DNA of 64,000 nucleotides. It comes from Knoxdaviesia capensis. Lineage: Eukaryota; Ascomycota; Sordariomycetes; Microascales; Gondwanamycetaceae. This document shows, in pieces, positions 36,901 to 49,109 of the stretch; the first letter of the stretch is position 1, and every line of letters begins with the position of its first letter. Made by a program: the position numbers and the translations under genes. The stretch is taken from NCBI GenBank assembly GCA_001510575.1, contig LNGK01000004.1, forward strand, positions 434,001-498,000. Reading direction: 5' to 3'. The notes beneath the pieces were generated by a model. That model did no database searches, had not been told where the DNA came from, and saw only the letters and a program-made list of their open reading frames with translations.

Positions 36901-39900
36901 CAAATCAAGGGTAGGTGAGACATCTCGATGGCCATAGTTTTATACGAACAGAGCAGCTATGTGTATAGCCTCCCCAGGACAAGACCATTCCCCTCATAGT
37001 GTTGCGTCTTCCTCGTCTCTCCCATAGTAGTTCCTCTAGTTCCTTATTACAGTTCCTCCTCGTCGTCTTTTTTTTTTTGCCACCAACCGGAATGCAGCAA
37101 GCCTAGGCGATGGCGGAAATCTGAAACTGAAAAAGCAGAGCTGGGAAGAAAAGAACGAAGAGGGCTGGTTGAACGGCGGTGATAAGTGCCTCTCCGGCAT
37201 CAATCAACAGAATAATACTATATATAATTTTACCCCCCAGAAAAAAAAAAAGGGACAAAAAGAAAGAAGAAAAAAACCTCAGACATGTCAAGTTCGGAGG
37301 AATTATTATTACGTGTTTTTGCCTCGATGGGGAACGGAGGGGAGTGAGTGGATTTGCCAGAGCAAGAACATGCATCCCGGCTACTAGTTGGAGAAAACCT
37401 AAGATATAGTGTGAGATGGGAAATCTGCGAGATACGAGGAAGTGTTCAGAAAATAGTGAAAATACTGCAAGCCACAAAATCCAGGATAGGGAGCGGATAA
37501 GGAAGGCAAGCGAGATGCCGAATCCATTCTTTCACATGGAAAAACTGAAGATGTAGTTTGCTAGTGCTTGTATCCCAAGAAGGTTCCCTCCCTCCTACTG
37601 ATCTTTTACAGTCCGTGATCCCTCAAGTCTCGACATCCCTATCTCTCTTCCTCTCCTCCCACTCATGAGAGAGAGAGAGGGAGAGAGACTGGACCCCTGC
37701 ATGTACGACACACCAGACCTTTTGTATCGGTCAATCTCTTAGTGCAAACAAGGCCGGGTCTAAACCAACTTCGGTGCTGTCTCCTCTTCCATATGTGCAA
37801 ATATTAAGATTGCTGTGTTCGGCCCTGTTGCCCACACGGAAGCAAGCAACGGGTAAAGAGGCTTCGATTGTAGGCAAAGATATCCCCATTTTAAAATTGC
37901 AGCGGCCGCAGATTATCAAAGGAAAAAGAAAAAGAAAAAGAAATATCACGACTTGACATTTCTCGATTCCTCTCTCACGTTGAGAGGGAGAGCCACATCC
38001 CATCCCACTTAAAATGACATGCTTCTTTGGTCTTCGAGCCATCATCACCGGCACGTAGCAGACAAATGCCTGTAACAAAGTGTCGATGGTCTCCACTTCC
38101 ACTATATATGTGATAAGTCTCATTTTGTTCCCTTACCTTATGGAGTTAACCGTATGCAAGTTGGTTGGAGTTTGGCCGCCTTGGTGGGGATCTTGCAGCA
38201 TACTGTAAAGAGTCCATACAACTCTCTCTCGTCGCAGTAATTCCTCGTTGGTTTTCCTTCTTCTGCAGTGTGTGTTCCGTTCCTGCTGCTCCTCCGTCGG
38301 CCACCTGCATCGCAATGGAAACCACGACATCCGAAGCCGAGACGGGCTCTCGTGAACATGAACGAAAGTGCTGTTGTTGCGTTTTTTTTTTCAGGGGTCG
38401 GGAACATTAATACTTGATGTATTATAGCCCCAGAAGTTGACTAGCCCATCCCTCCTTTTCTCTGATTCTCTGCCTCTCGGTCTAGATTCTACTACCTTCG
38501 TTTTGAGTTAGGCTTGTTTGGGCTGTTCCAAAGGTTACAACCCGGAAGGGAGAGATGCTGGATAACACAGCACATGCCCAGTTCCTGGTGTAGTACTGGA
38601 AACTGGTAATCACACACCCAAGCTAAAAAAGAAAATAAAAAGAAAAATAAGAAGAAAGATAATAAAGCAGAGACAGTATTGGTCCCTCCTTGGGGGTAAA
38701 GTGAAGCCGATCCTACCAACCTTTTTCAACTTGGCTGGACTTTTGCTGCGCTAGAGCCAACGGCGTGGAGAAAACGCCCAGGTTTCATGGAGGGGGGGAG
38801 CAGAATAATACCAAGGCCCTAGGGGGTTTTTTTTGGTGGTCTTCTTTTTGGTGTTTTTGTTATGGGCGCTCTTTATTAATTATTTTATTTTCTCGTGATT
38901 TTGGTGAACTTGGCCCCCAACATTGCACTGATCAGCCGGGTTGTTGACTCTGTTAGGTCGGGCAAACCAGGAAGTTAGGCATGACTTCATACTCGTATAC
39001 ACAACATTGGTATGTGGTCCCCAGAATTTCAGAGTCTGTTTTTGCCCGCGTAGGTCTGTTAAATCGATCTTGGAAATTCCAAGTTTGTCGAATCACAATC
39101 CCACCATCGTCATGATATGCAAGCCACAAATGTGACTGTTCTTTGTCCTACAGTGACAATACTTCACACTGTCACCGTGTTGATTAGACGCCCAACTCCT
39201 GCAGACCTAGATCACTCTCACGTAAACTCAACCCTACGGTCTAAGTTCTTAATCCGTACGATATGATAGTTGATCTTCCTTTCCTCCGGTTTCTGTTACA
39301 GTGGCAGCAAATTTCACTTACCGAGCCCCGAACCCAACTGTAGGGTTGTACTGTATAACTAAGGCACTTCTAAGTTCTAACATGATACGAAAGCCCACCC
39401 ACATCTTGCTCCCCGGCACAACCCTGTCTCGATGGCCCAGATTGACACTTTGACTGGCATTGTCCTTGTGTGTAAAAACTAAACTAGCCTAACGGATACG
39501 GATATGGGACCAGAAAACAGAGCTAGACAGGCTTTGGGGTTTTCTTCCGGCTGGTCTGTTAAAGTTAAGGGAGAAAACCCATCTGGCATGCAACCGGAGA
39601 CTGGGGGTTATAGGAAAACATTCGGTGGAGAGACCGTGTATGAGGCTGTGAGAGGCTGGCCAGTACGACATAACTTACACAGACCGCCCTTTGGGACCAA
39701 GAGATCTTGTGTGGCATCATCAACGGGCGACGAGTCGAGTCTGTTCGTCGGCTTTCTCAATTAATCCCCAGGTTTAGGGTGTTATTACTAGTGTTATACA
39801 CTACATATGAGCCTTCGTACTGTATATCGTGTATCGTTTTTTGCACCTTACCTGGTCTCGCTCGCCAGGCGTTTCTCTCGGAGAACGAAAGGGGATCTCG

Positions 39901-41574
39901 GGGATGGGGAGAGTGGAGGGACGAACACACACCCTCTCTCTCTTCTGTATGGAGAGACCGAAGACGCAATTGTCGATCCAGAGTATATCATGCCTAGATC
40001 TTTGACTGACTCCCCAGCCCTGGATCATCCGTGATAGCCGGGCCTATTTGCATCCGTGAAGAATGTTTGTCAATGGGATTTTTTTGGCCAGACACACACT
40101 CTCCCTCCGAAAGGCTCTTTGTGCGTTCTTGGTATGCAGACAAACGCCCCCGGTCGACGTGGTATTGGGCCATAGGTGTCGGCAGACTCCGTCGATTGAT
40201 TAGGACTTTATCGGGACTTTGGGGGTTGGAAACTCAGATGAGGAGTTCAGATAGTGAGGAGGGACATCTTGAGTTGTGGGAGAGTCCGGCCCTGATAGAG
40301 GGAAACAGATGGAAGTTGCCGGAGTTGAAGGCCAGCAACCTTGAACATGAAAATGCCAAATCGCGATGTAAACAGTCCAGATCAAGTATCCATATATTGG
40401 AAGGTGAATATTTAGCCATTAAGAAGCTGGGATCATTTCTTGGGGCAAGCCCGGCTTCCTACTGTACTGTACAGCCAAGCACGGGCGGCCTACCAGCCAA
40501 CATGCGAGAATTGAGGTTGTGTTGTGGCAATGTCTGTCTAGGTACAGTAGAGGAAAGGTCAGTCATCATGCCTGTCAACTTTGAGGCCAGGGCGCTAGCT
40601 CAGAAGTTAAGGTGAAGTAAGTACTACACACAAGTTCATATGGTACATACGAGGACACAGCCAAGTCAGTGTGCTATGAAATGATGGTTCACCATAACTG
40701 GTACGAACGAGCAAGCAGAACACGAAGAGGACTCCAATCCCGTCCAAGCTTCGCGGTTCCTGTTTTTTTACTGGGCCGCCTGTTGTCATACGGGAACGAC
40801 GCAGAACAAGTACCCAGAACCCATATGCGACATGTATTTCTAATAGTTAAGCCACTATGAGAAGTCGTACTTCGGTACCCCAAAAGAGTTAAGTGGTAAG
40901 ATTACCTCGGTTTCAAGGTACTTTGTAAAAGCCGACGGGCCAAATGGCCCCTATTCACTATATTTTGAAATACCAGAGGTTGTTCTCGAAAAGCCACACA
41001 CACAAACGCAAACACAACCCCCAGAAGATAACCCAAAAAGAATATACTCTCTCTTGCTTGCTTGTTGCTTGACACTGCACACCCGCACGGTCCCGCCATG
41101 TCTCTGGCTTAGCCAGGCCAAATGTTGGCAGAATGTCCGTGTCAGAGGGAGAGGAGGATAGTGGAGGGTTGCATTCTCTCGGCCGGGCTTATATCTCAAA
41201 CCGGGAGGGAGGGGGGGAACATTGGGATTTCTAGACATATAGTCACCCAAAAACAAAGGCACTTCTAGCTCTAGATGCAAAACATAAGTCTGTACAGTAC
41301 AGTACAGATTGATGGCATACTATGATCAGCAGACTCCCCGTCTGATGGGCTGTCAACAGTTGTGGTAGTAGCCTGCGATCTCTGATCATTCCGATGTTTG
41401 GAGATTACCAGGAAACAAAACTTTGTTGAGTCAGGAATGGCGGGGGGAAACAGAGGGGCTGTTCGATGGGGGGGGATCTTGAACCAACCCACTCTATCGG
41501 CTTACAGGTGGGCAGGTCAGCCTTTGGGCCTTTTCCGCGTCTCTGATATGCGCATATTATACATTGAACGAACT

Positions 41575-41617
41575 TACATACAGTACGTCGAGTAAAAGAC
41601 TGGACTTACTGTATGTA
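41575..41617. repeat. 11-bp inverted repeat with 21-bp loop
   Basis: Left arm TACATACAGTA at 41575-41585 and its exact reverse complement TACTGTATGTA at 41607-41617. Both arms contain the ACAGTA core of the dispersed element of this region. Confidence 0.8.
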
Positions 41618-44600
41618 CACTGTTGGTCCGACGGACATGCAGCAACGGTGTCATAGTTATGACTGTCTGGCCGTCTATGACTAACAGAAGGACCCCCAGT
41701 CCTGCCTAGCTGGATATCATCACCCTCGATCATGAATGAGCCTCGAGTCAGTTCTGCGTCATCCATCGTCTTGTAACTTTCTCTTATGAGGGTGAGATAC
41801 AACGTATCATCCATCGGATTCACTTCATGTGTAAGGCGGCTGTGGGATGAAACATGTATTTCTGGGGATATTAGCTGCAGTCATTCTCACTGGCCATAGC
41901 CCATTTAATATCTGATTCGGCTTTACTCCTGTGATCCAACAAATAAGCAACTGCTGAAAGCAGGAGATGCTTCTCTCCTCCCACAGACTCGGTGGGCCAC
42001 AAATACCGGCACATGCGTTAAAGATAAAAATAAAACCTCGAAGTAATATATGAACTGGCGCCCAGCTGCCTTTTTAAAGCAGGACGAGGCTCACGGCATC
42101 CAGATACAAGTATTGTTTTGTCCTATATATACGCTTCTGGCTTGTATCGGTATTCGCTGTGTATATGTTTTAATATCGTAGATGCCGCCTGGTCCACCCA
42201 CCCACGCAAAGCCACCACCACTCTCCATGGCACTATTTATGGAGAAATATGCGCGTCTGCCACCAGCCGTTCGGCTTTCCCTCAAGTCAGATGCTCCCGG
42301 TTTCCTGCCTCGCTCGGGGGAGTGAACAAGAACAGAAGCTTAGACAGAGAATGAAAGGGATCCCACCTCGAAGGATAGAAATAGATATTCCTTAACGCCT
42401 GTTCATCTAACCGGTATTGGGTCGGGTCGGAACCGGAGTCCCTGACGATTATGTGCGTAGTACATGGATGATGTATTGTTCTTTGGGCTGGTGTCTAGGC
42501 AGCTATATTGGCAGAGGACGTGGCGTTCATGGAGGGAATGGATGGGATTTTTTCTCTTCGGGGAGGTCATCACATGTGTTTCATATATCATGCCGGAACA
42601 TGCGTGTTGGCACTTGCTAAATAGGGAGGGTGTATGTGTTTGGTTGGAGGGGCAATATTCGGGTTCGGGTTTGGCACTCAGTAAGAGCTTGAGCGAGCAT
42701 CTTAACAGGGGCATTCAACCCCACTCAAATCAATGGCTGTTAGGCATGCATCACAGACTGCACTTACATACAGTACTGTACATGGGAGAGACGGTCCAGG
42801 CCATTCACTGACAAAGATCACAGGCCAGCTACATTATTACACCTTAAGGAAGAAACCCAACACACCGGCCACGAACACGCGTTCGATAGGTACATGGACT
42901 GAAAAGCGGGCGTCTTCATCCCACGCTTTACGCTCGCTAATAGATTGAATGAAGTGGGAGGTCGACATGAAAGGGCAAAAAGCGTATAGAGTCCATGCAT
43001 ACGCGGATACAGCGAAAATTGCACAAGCACATATCAAAAGACAAGGAATGTCTGGACACAGAAACCAACGCTTCCCATAATCCCCCCCTCTTCATCCCAC
43101 GCTTCTTGGGGCCTGAAATTTACGTGTCTTCACGAGACTCGTCTGAAATACACATCACCCGATTACGAGCTGAGAGCGACACACCAAGGGAAAAAAAACA
43201 CAGACAGAGCAAAATAAACAATACAGGCCGGTCTCCCGGTCCTATTGGTGAGTTTGGCCACTGGTTCCAGGCACTGAAATCATCCCGCATTTAGTTTTGG
43301 CTGTCCGGCTTTTTCCTTCTCGCTGGTCTTTTGGTTCGTGTACTAGTAAGTAACTTGGCTCCGTCGATTCCCGCATCTCCTTGAAGCCTAAACGTAAACG
43401 CCCAATGTAAGTTTCCTTAGCCAGGGGAGGGGTGTGTGTCGACACAAAAAAAACAAAATAGACGGTGAAGTTGACCGACTGGCGGCCTGATAGGCCAGCG
43501 ACCCAAGACCAGACCCAAAGAGAGAGAGAGAGAGCCCAGCCCATCACGGTGTCCTCGGACCCGGGGCCCGAAAGGAAGGTAAAAAAAGGAGGGGTTGGAA
43601 GCCGGGCCAGGAACACGGCACAGGGAGTTGAAAGATGGACACAGACAACATGCAATGCAGGACAGATGCTGCAGTAGATTGTTGACCGAGAGAGTGCATG
43701 CATCTAAATGCATTTGCATCATCGGACAGCTAAAACTTGAGTGCACCACTTAAAAATGCCTGCTAGGTTCATCATTCATTGCCTGCTTGCTAGGAAATTC
43801 CGAAGGCATTTCATCAAAGCTTTAGTCGGATATAACCTACGATGGGGCATGTTAATGGGAAGACTCGATGATCAAGGCCTAGCACGGCGATCCCTTCCTA
43901 TCAAGAGTCAGGAAATCCTGCAGCGCGCTTGATGCCCTCTTTCTCTTCTTCTTTCGTATTTTGATGGTGTCTTTTTTTAGCTTTCCGAGGGCAGTGAAGC
44001 CAAACCAAAAAGAATCGGGGCCTTTATTTCATCACGGCTTTTTTTTTTTTTTCCCAAGAGAGGAAAATTAGTAACCACGACAAGACCCTCAAGGGGAAAA
44101 GAAGATGAAAGAAAAACGAAAGAAAAAACGACAATGGGGCTGGCTGGACTTGACACCCCCCGGACCCTGGATATCAGTTCACATCATCGTACACGCATTC
44201 AATGGCCGTTTATAGACTAGGTGTCTGTCTGTCTGACTGACTTGTACGTGTATAAGAAAAAAAAATCAACAGTTCCTTTTACGTGTTGGCAACGGGCGGT
44301 CAGTAATGCACCAGCTCCACCAATATGCGAAAACACCCGATTCCTGGTTGAAGCTTCGCTGACTTGAAACTGACCTTTGGGGTCATATAGGGGTTCTCAA
44401 AAATAACAGATGTATTGTTTTGTTTCTATGAGATTGGAGGGTATATCACTGATATTCCACGAGAGTGAAGTAGTCGCTCTCAACATGAAATATCACCACC
44501 ACACCATCTCAGACCAGTCTAGACTGCACGTTTTGCGGAGGTGGGGGATGAACGTGGAACGAGGCGACATAGCAAATGTAGTCCGCAACAAACCCAGCAC

Positions 44601-46070
44601 TGGGCCCTTTTGAATAGGACTTGAAGTCGCTTCAGCCCCAAGTGGAATGTGTATTCTTACATATCTTGGTAAGAGGAGAAGAGGAGGCTTCGGTTGCTTG
44701 CCTGATACTGTATGCTCACACTACATACTTCCATACTGGACATGTTTAGTCCTTCCTGAGACTAACGTCGTCGTCGCTCCTCAAGCGAGAACGAACCAGG
44801 CCAACCCCCCACTCTTCTCAGCTATATTCGAATAGATATATTTAAGTATGTAGCGTAAGGTGTGCCTACTCTTGAGTTTCAACTCGCTCCCTTAGCTCTG
44901 GGGCTGGTATCCCGCTGTTTCTATCTATAATTCAAACAGGTAATCTACTGACAATACCGGAGGCATTTTCCTCTTGCCGCGCGTGGAGAAATGCAGGATG
45001 CCGTGTCTGATCTATACGGTGTCGGCACCTCGCAATCGCGAGCTGGACCAGATTGCCACACCCCATGACAATTTCATTCATCTCAGAGTTTTGTATTTTT
45101 TTATAGAGAAAGGAAGAGGTAAAGGGTGTTCACATGGCTTGAATCCCGCCACGTCCGCCTCTCTTCGCCGTATGCCTATCTACATACCCTAGACTAGACA
45201 GCATCTTGAAGATTTTTATTTTATTTTTGTCTTTATGAAATTTTCTTTTTACCTAGAAGTTAGAGCTACTACTACCGTATATCGGCGAAAATGACCTGTC
45301 TGCACTGCATATAAGTCGGAGATGGAGTTCTACATACAGTAGCTAGCTTAGCTGACGAGTCTGACTCATCATCGACACGTAGGATGTATAATATGGCATA
45401 GTATTGCTTTGAGGACCTGATGGCGATGATGCACCGGAGGCTTTTTCTGTTTTCTGCAGTCCTGTCAATGGGATCTGCCTCGAGTCGGTTCTTGAGGCAC
45501 TGGTTTCGGCGCTCACCTCCTGGTGTCCTTCACTCCCGCTTCGCTTCATTCGACTCTGATCCTCGGCGATATGACTGCACACAGTGAACATCGACCAAAA
45601 ATAGAGTCCTCCTCGTACGGGTTGGAAACAAAAAAAACAGACTACAGTACGTGCACACAAAAGGCCAGTCAGCCCGTCATGCCGCGCTGTTCAAGTCGTC
45701 AAGTGGTGTTGCCTGGGAGAAACTGCCTTGGTAGTAGCTTTTTAAGGGGACCTGTAAGTATCAAGGCTATAAAACTCGTAATCATTTTGTGTATGGACTC
45801 GTAGTAAAACATGGTCTGGTTCCTCAGGCCCTTTTAAAAAAAATATTTATAGATATATTCCAACAAAAAACATCCTACTACAGAAAAGGTAAATTCGAGG
45901 AAAAATAGATTGTGTCAGACGAGCCAGTGCCCCTCCAATTTACTGACAAACCTTTCCGAGGGCGTTGTCAATGTAGCCTGGGTGTCGAGAAGACGATGAA
46001 CAGTATCTCATTGGGCCATGGGGGGATTTGTCGCCCAGATGTGGCTTGGTTTTGGTCATAAAAAGGAGGA

Positions 46071-46105
46071 CACACACACACACTCACACACACACACACA
46101 CACAT
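46071..46105. repeat. (CA)n microsatellite
   Basis: Seventeen or so CA units with one CT interruption, noncoding. Confidence 0.9.
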
Positions 46106-47140
46106 ACAAACATGAAGCGTGTGAGAAGATGCACGAGGTTGCACTGGAAGAAGGAAATTTCAACAATCTATGACCTGAGTGGTGTACGGGTAGTGAGAAT
46201 AACGGGAAGTGGATTGATTCCTTTGATCAAACCGTTCACCAGTAAGATTCCAGGACGGTTCTATGGCACAAATGGAAGATATCTCGATGTCTTAGACTAG
46301 AACACGGAACATGGTTGATGAAATTAGGGCCCGCGCATGGGGAACGAATGCTGGAAGAGCTTCATCCTACAGCGAGCGAGTGCATAGTGGGGTCTAGGAC
46401 GAACAGCTGAGACATTTCTGCAGGCTGGCTGGACTAGATTGAGGCCTTAAGGAGGCAGCTTTTTCGGCCTGGTAAGAGGACAGCGAAGATGTATCCTCTC
46501 CCTCTATCTCTTCTTTGGGCGGAATCCAAAGTTGCAATTCACTACAACGAAAGCCCCAAACTTCTCGCTCATCTGCCTTCCTTTGCCTCACCCATATCAA
46601 TATTATTCCCCTCTGCCTATATCCTGGGACCCGGACCAAACCTTTCCTCATGCATTCAGGGGGTTCTGGTTCTATAACGTTGATCAACTTATGTGTGCTG
46701 CGTTCCCTGGACCTCTTTTTTTTTTTTTTTTTTCCTCTTCCTTTTCTCTCCAGGTTCATCTTGGGTGGTTCCTTCTGGGATCAGAAGAACTTTTCCCGGC
46801 TGGGGGGAGACAGAGCGGAGCGTACAGAAACAATCGCACGCCTGTATCGCAAGTCCGGTGCGAGGTGGATGGACATGGAAGGCCGACCAGAAAATATCTT
46901 AGGTCATCCAGATCGGAAATCGTCCCCCTGGTCCAGTTCCCGAGAGACAGGAAGAACTGGTAAGTGGTTAACGTTCTTCCGTCAGCCAGACAGACGGACA
47001 TATGGCAAAAACGGGCTAGCTAGCGAACACTTGGTTCCGCCATCTAGTGTATTCGACAGCGAACGGGCTTTAGAAGCCACCACTTTATAGGCAGACACAC
47101 TTCAGTATCATTCCGTCTCGGCCCTCTCGAACCATGGAGA

Positions 47141-47163
47141 CACACATACACACACACACACTC

Positions 47164-47202
<39 letters not shown>
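47141..47202. repeat. Compound (CA)n(CT)n microsatellite
   Basis: A CA run (47141-47162) passes directly into a CT run (47161-47202) with a single GT interruption. It marks the start of the pyrimidine-rich region that leads to the zinc-finger gene. Confidence 0.9.
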
Positions 47203-47203
<1 letters not shown>

Positions 47204-47250
47204 GCATATGTACACACACATATATATCATCCGACTCCAAATCCTGGTTG

Positions 47251-48972
47251 CTGCTTGCTGTCATTCTTCACCCAGCCCCAAATCCCCCGTAAAAAGCCAA
47301 TTCTTCTTCATATAACGGCTCCTGCGTTTTACGTCCCCCGAAGAATCTCACCGAACACGGGACTGACTACAGATGTTCATACACGTATTCAAACTTCCCC
47401 ATCTACACACATACAGTACACTCCCAGTCCAGAAGAGGACGATGCGGTTGAGCTACCACTGAAATGGCATGTGTTGAACGGACTTGAACTGACCAGAACA
47501 GATTAATTGTTAAGGTGGGTGGTAGGTGCGCCAACCTGTGATCTCGTCAACCACTCAAGATGCTTGAACGGAGTGTACGTGATAAACACCCCCCCCCTTC
47601 TCCCTCCTCAAATAAAAGGTCCTTCTTGTTCGAGGGCAAATCCATCATCCATGCCTCCTCGTCCAAGCCAAATAAAGCCATCTGGGCTGTTTTCCTTCTC
47701 CTCTTGTCTCTTTCCACGTCTTCGTGCTCGACACCAATCTTGAAATTACACCATGCCCTTCAATATATCGGCCACTCCATATCATGGTCTGTTTCGTTAT
47801 TTCTTCGTCTTCTTGCTCACCGGAGTTTGTTCAACATCGCTTTAACCCATGCTCGGAGGTTTCATTTTCATTTTGCCTCTTCTAGAAGAGTGACCACCGG
47901 CATGGCATATAGAGAAAATCTTATATACTATTAGAATTATACATCTCTCCTTCCCCTCCTCCTGTTTGTCTATTCATTCAACTTCGGCTGATTCGATCAT
48001 CCAGATAACCTCCCATCTCTTCAGCCCCGAGCTTCTTTGGGATCCTTTTTTTCCCCCTTTGTCTTTGGCAGTCATCGATCGATCTGGGTTCAGATATCTT
48101 TGGTTCCTTTTTTTTTTCCGGCTTCACTCCACTATTTGAAACTTTTATTCACTTATAAAATACATCACCGCCCAACTTGGTCTCCTAGATCTCCAGATCT
48201 TGAGTCTTCAAGAACTTCCAGAGAAACAAAGAACAGCAAGACGGACTCTTCGCTTCTTCTCTGGCCACTGCTCTGCACACCACTTACACTGCCCACTTTT
48301 GCTTATGCTGCCCAGATCCCATCGTTCAACCAACCAGAAGCCGCGCCAACAAGGCTCACATGCAACTGTACACCATATCAAGACGTTTTGCTAACATACA
48401 ATAGTTCCTGCCTGCCCTGGAAGCTTTGATATACCTTTGCTATAGCCTTCCACTCTTTCCACACCTTTTCCTTTTTTTTTCTGCCCGCCCTCTCAACTTC
48501 AACCAACACCCTGTCACTACTATAAAATACACCCTATCCTTCTCAGATTCACACACCCCCCCTCCCCTCCTTCACCCTTCTTCTCTATACATACTCCTAG
48601 GTCCTCAGCAATCCCTACTACTGGGCGTTTATTCGCACTCCTTCTGTCTTTCTCTTTTCCTCTGCTGTACACCTCTGACTCCCCCTACGACTAGTTCGGC
48701 TGCTGCCTTTATATGGAGCCTTGAACAACTAACACCACAGCTTGTCTCTCGCTCTCACTCTTTTTTTCCTACCCCCCCCCCAAAAAAAGGCCCAAGACTC
48801 TCTCCTACTCCCTGCCCTATTTCATACTTATTTTCATACTTATAAGCTTTCTTACCCCTTCCACTTATTTTCTATATATCTTCTCCATCCCTCCCCCTCA
48901 TCCTCCATTGTCATCTTCATCTTCATCCTCCACCTCTCTCTTACCCTTTCCTTTCCACCACTTTGAGCTTCT

Positions 48973-49038
<66 letters not shown>

Positions 49039-49109
49039 TCTCTCTGGCCTCATCTCAGAACTTGCAATCCCCCTCGCCAACCCCATCCGATTCTCCCGGT
49101 TTCCTCGCC
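47251..49109 (+). promoter_or_regulatory. Pyrimidine-rich promoter/5' leader of the C2H2 gene
   Basis: Nearly 1.9 kb of C/T-biased DNA on the coding strand with frequent CTTTTTTT and CCTCC tracts, as is typical upstream of highly regulated fungal genes. Many upstream ATGs open short frames (for example 48037-48429), so if most of this is transcribed the leader would contain uORFs. The transcription start cannot be placed from sequence. It ends with the microsatellite at 48977-49037 and the context GCCATGG at the start codon. Confidence 0.6.
48977..49037. repeat. Compound (CT)15(AT)15 microsatellite 70 bp before a start codon
   Basis: Fifteen CT units run directly into about fifteen AT units. 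The tract is open in the frame of the downstream gene, encoding alternating Ser-Leu then Ile-Tyr, but it is almost certainly untranslated leader. It is likely to vary in length between isolates. Confidence 0.95.

Larger units (their letters stand above)
31321..41000. other. Gene desert part 3
   Basis: No convincing gene in 9.7 kb. Pyrimidine-rich plus-strand blocks at 31960-32110, 32640-32900 and 33520-33560 resemble fungal leaders but are not followed by a recognisable coding frame. A (GA)21 tract lies at 33889-33930, just after CT-rich DNA at 33834-33858, and an A/T-only tract lies at 31337-31388. TACTGTAC elements occur at 33790-33802 and 40460-40473. The longest frame, 40031-40615 (+), starts without ATG and shows no domain. 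Confidence 0.6.
41001..47250. other. Gene desert part 4
   Basis: No convincing gene. TACAGTAC-type elements lie at 41290-41307, 42769-42782 and 45643-45650, with an 11-bp inverted repeat at 41575-41617. CA and CT microsatellites lie at 46071-46105 and 47141-47202. ORFs around 46028-46300 and 46515-47090 are short or biased and not recognised. Confidence 0.6.

Noticed and set aside
40031..40615. 194-codon plus-strand ORF in the desert
   Set aside because: It starts from GTG rather than ATG, has no recognisable motif, and contains the TACTGTAC element. One ORF of this length is about what chance predicts over the window.
46515..47090. 191-codon plus-strand ORF
   Set aside because: It includes a poly-Phe segment from a T-run, has no motif, and another long ORF overlaps in a different frame.
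47425..47500. Possible tRNA on either strand (TAGCTCAACCGC-like A box)
   Set aside because: No proper B box (GGTTCGANTCC) or acceptor pairing could be found.
17113..49109. Centromere or RIP-degraded transposon explanation of the desert
   Set aside because: Base composition looks balanced rather than strongly AT-rich, and no transposon-like reading frames or long duplicated segments were seen. This is by-eye only.
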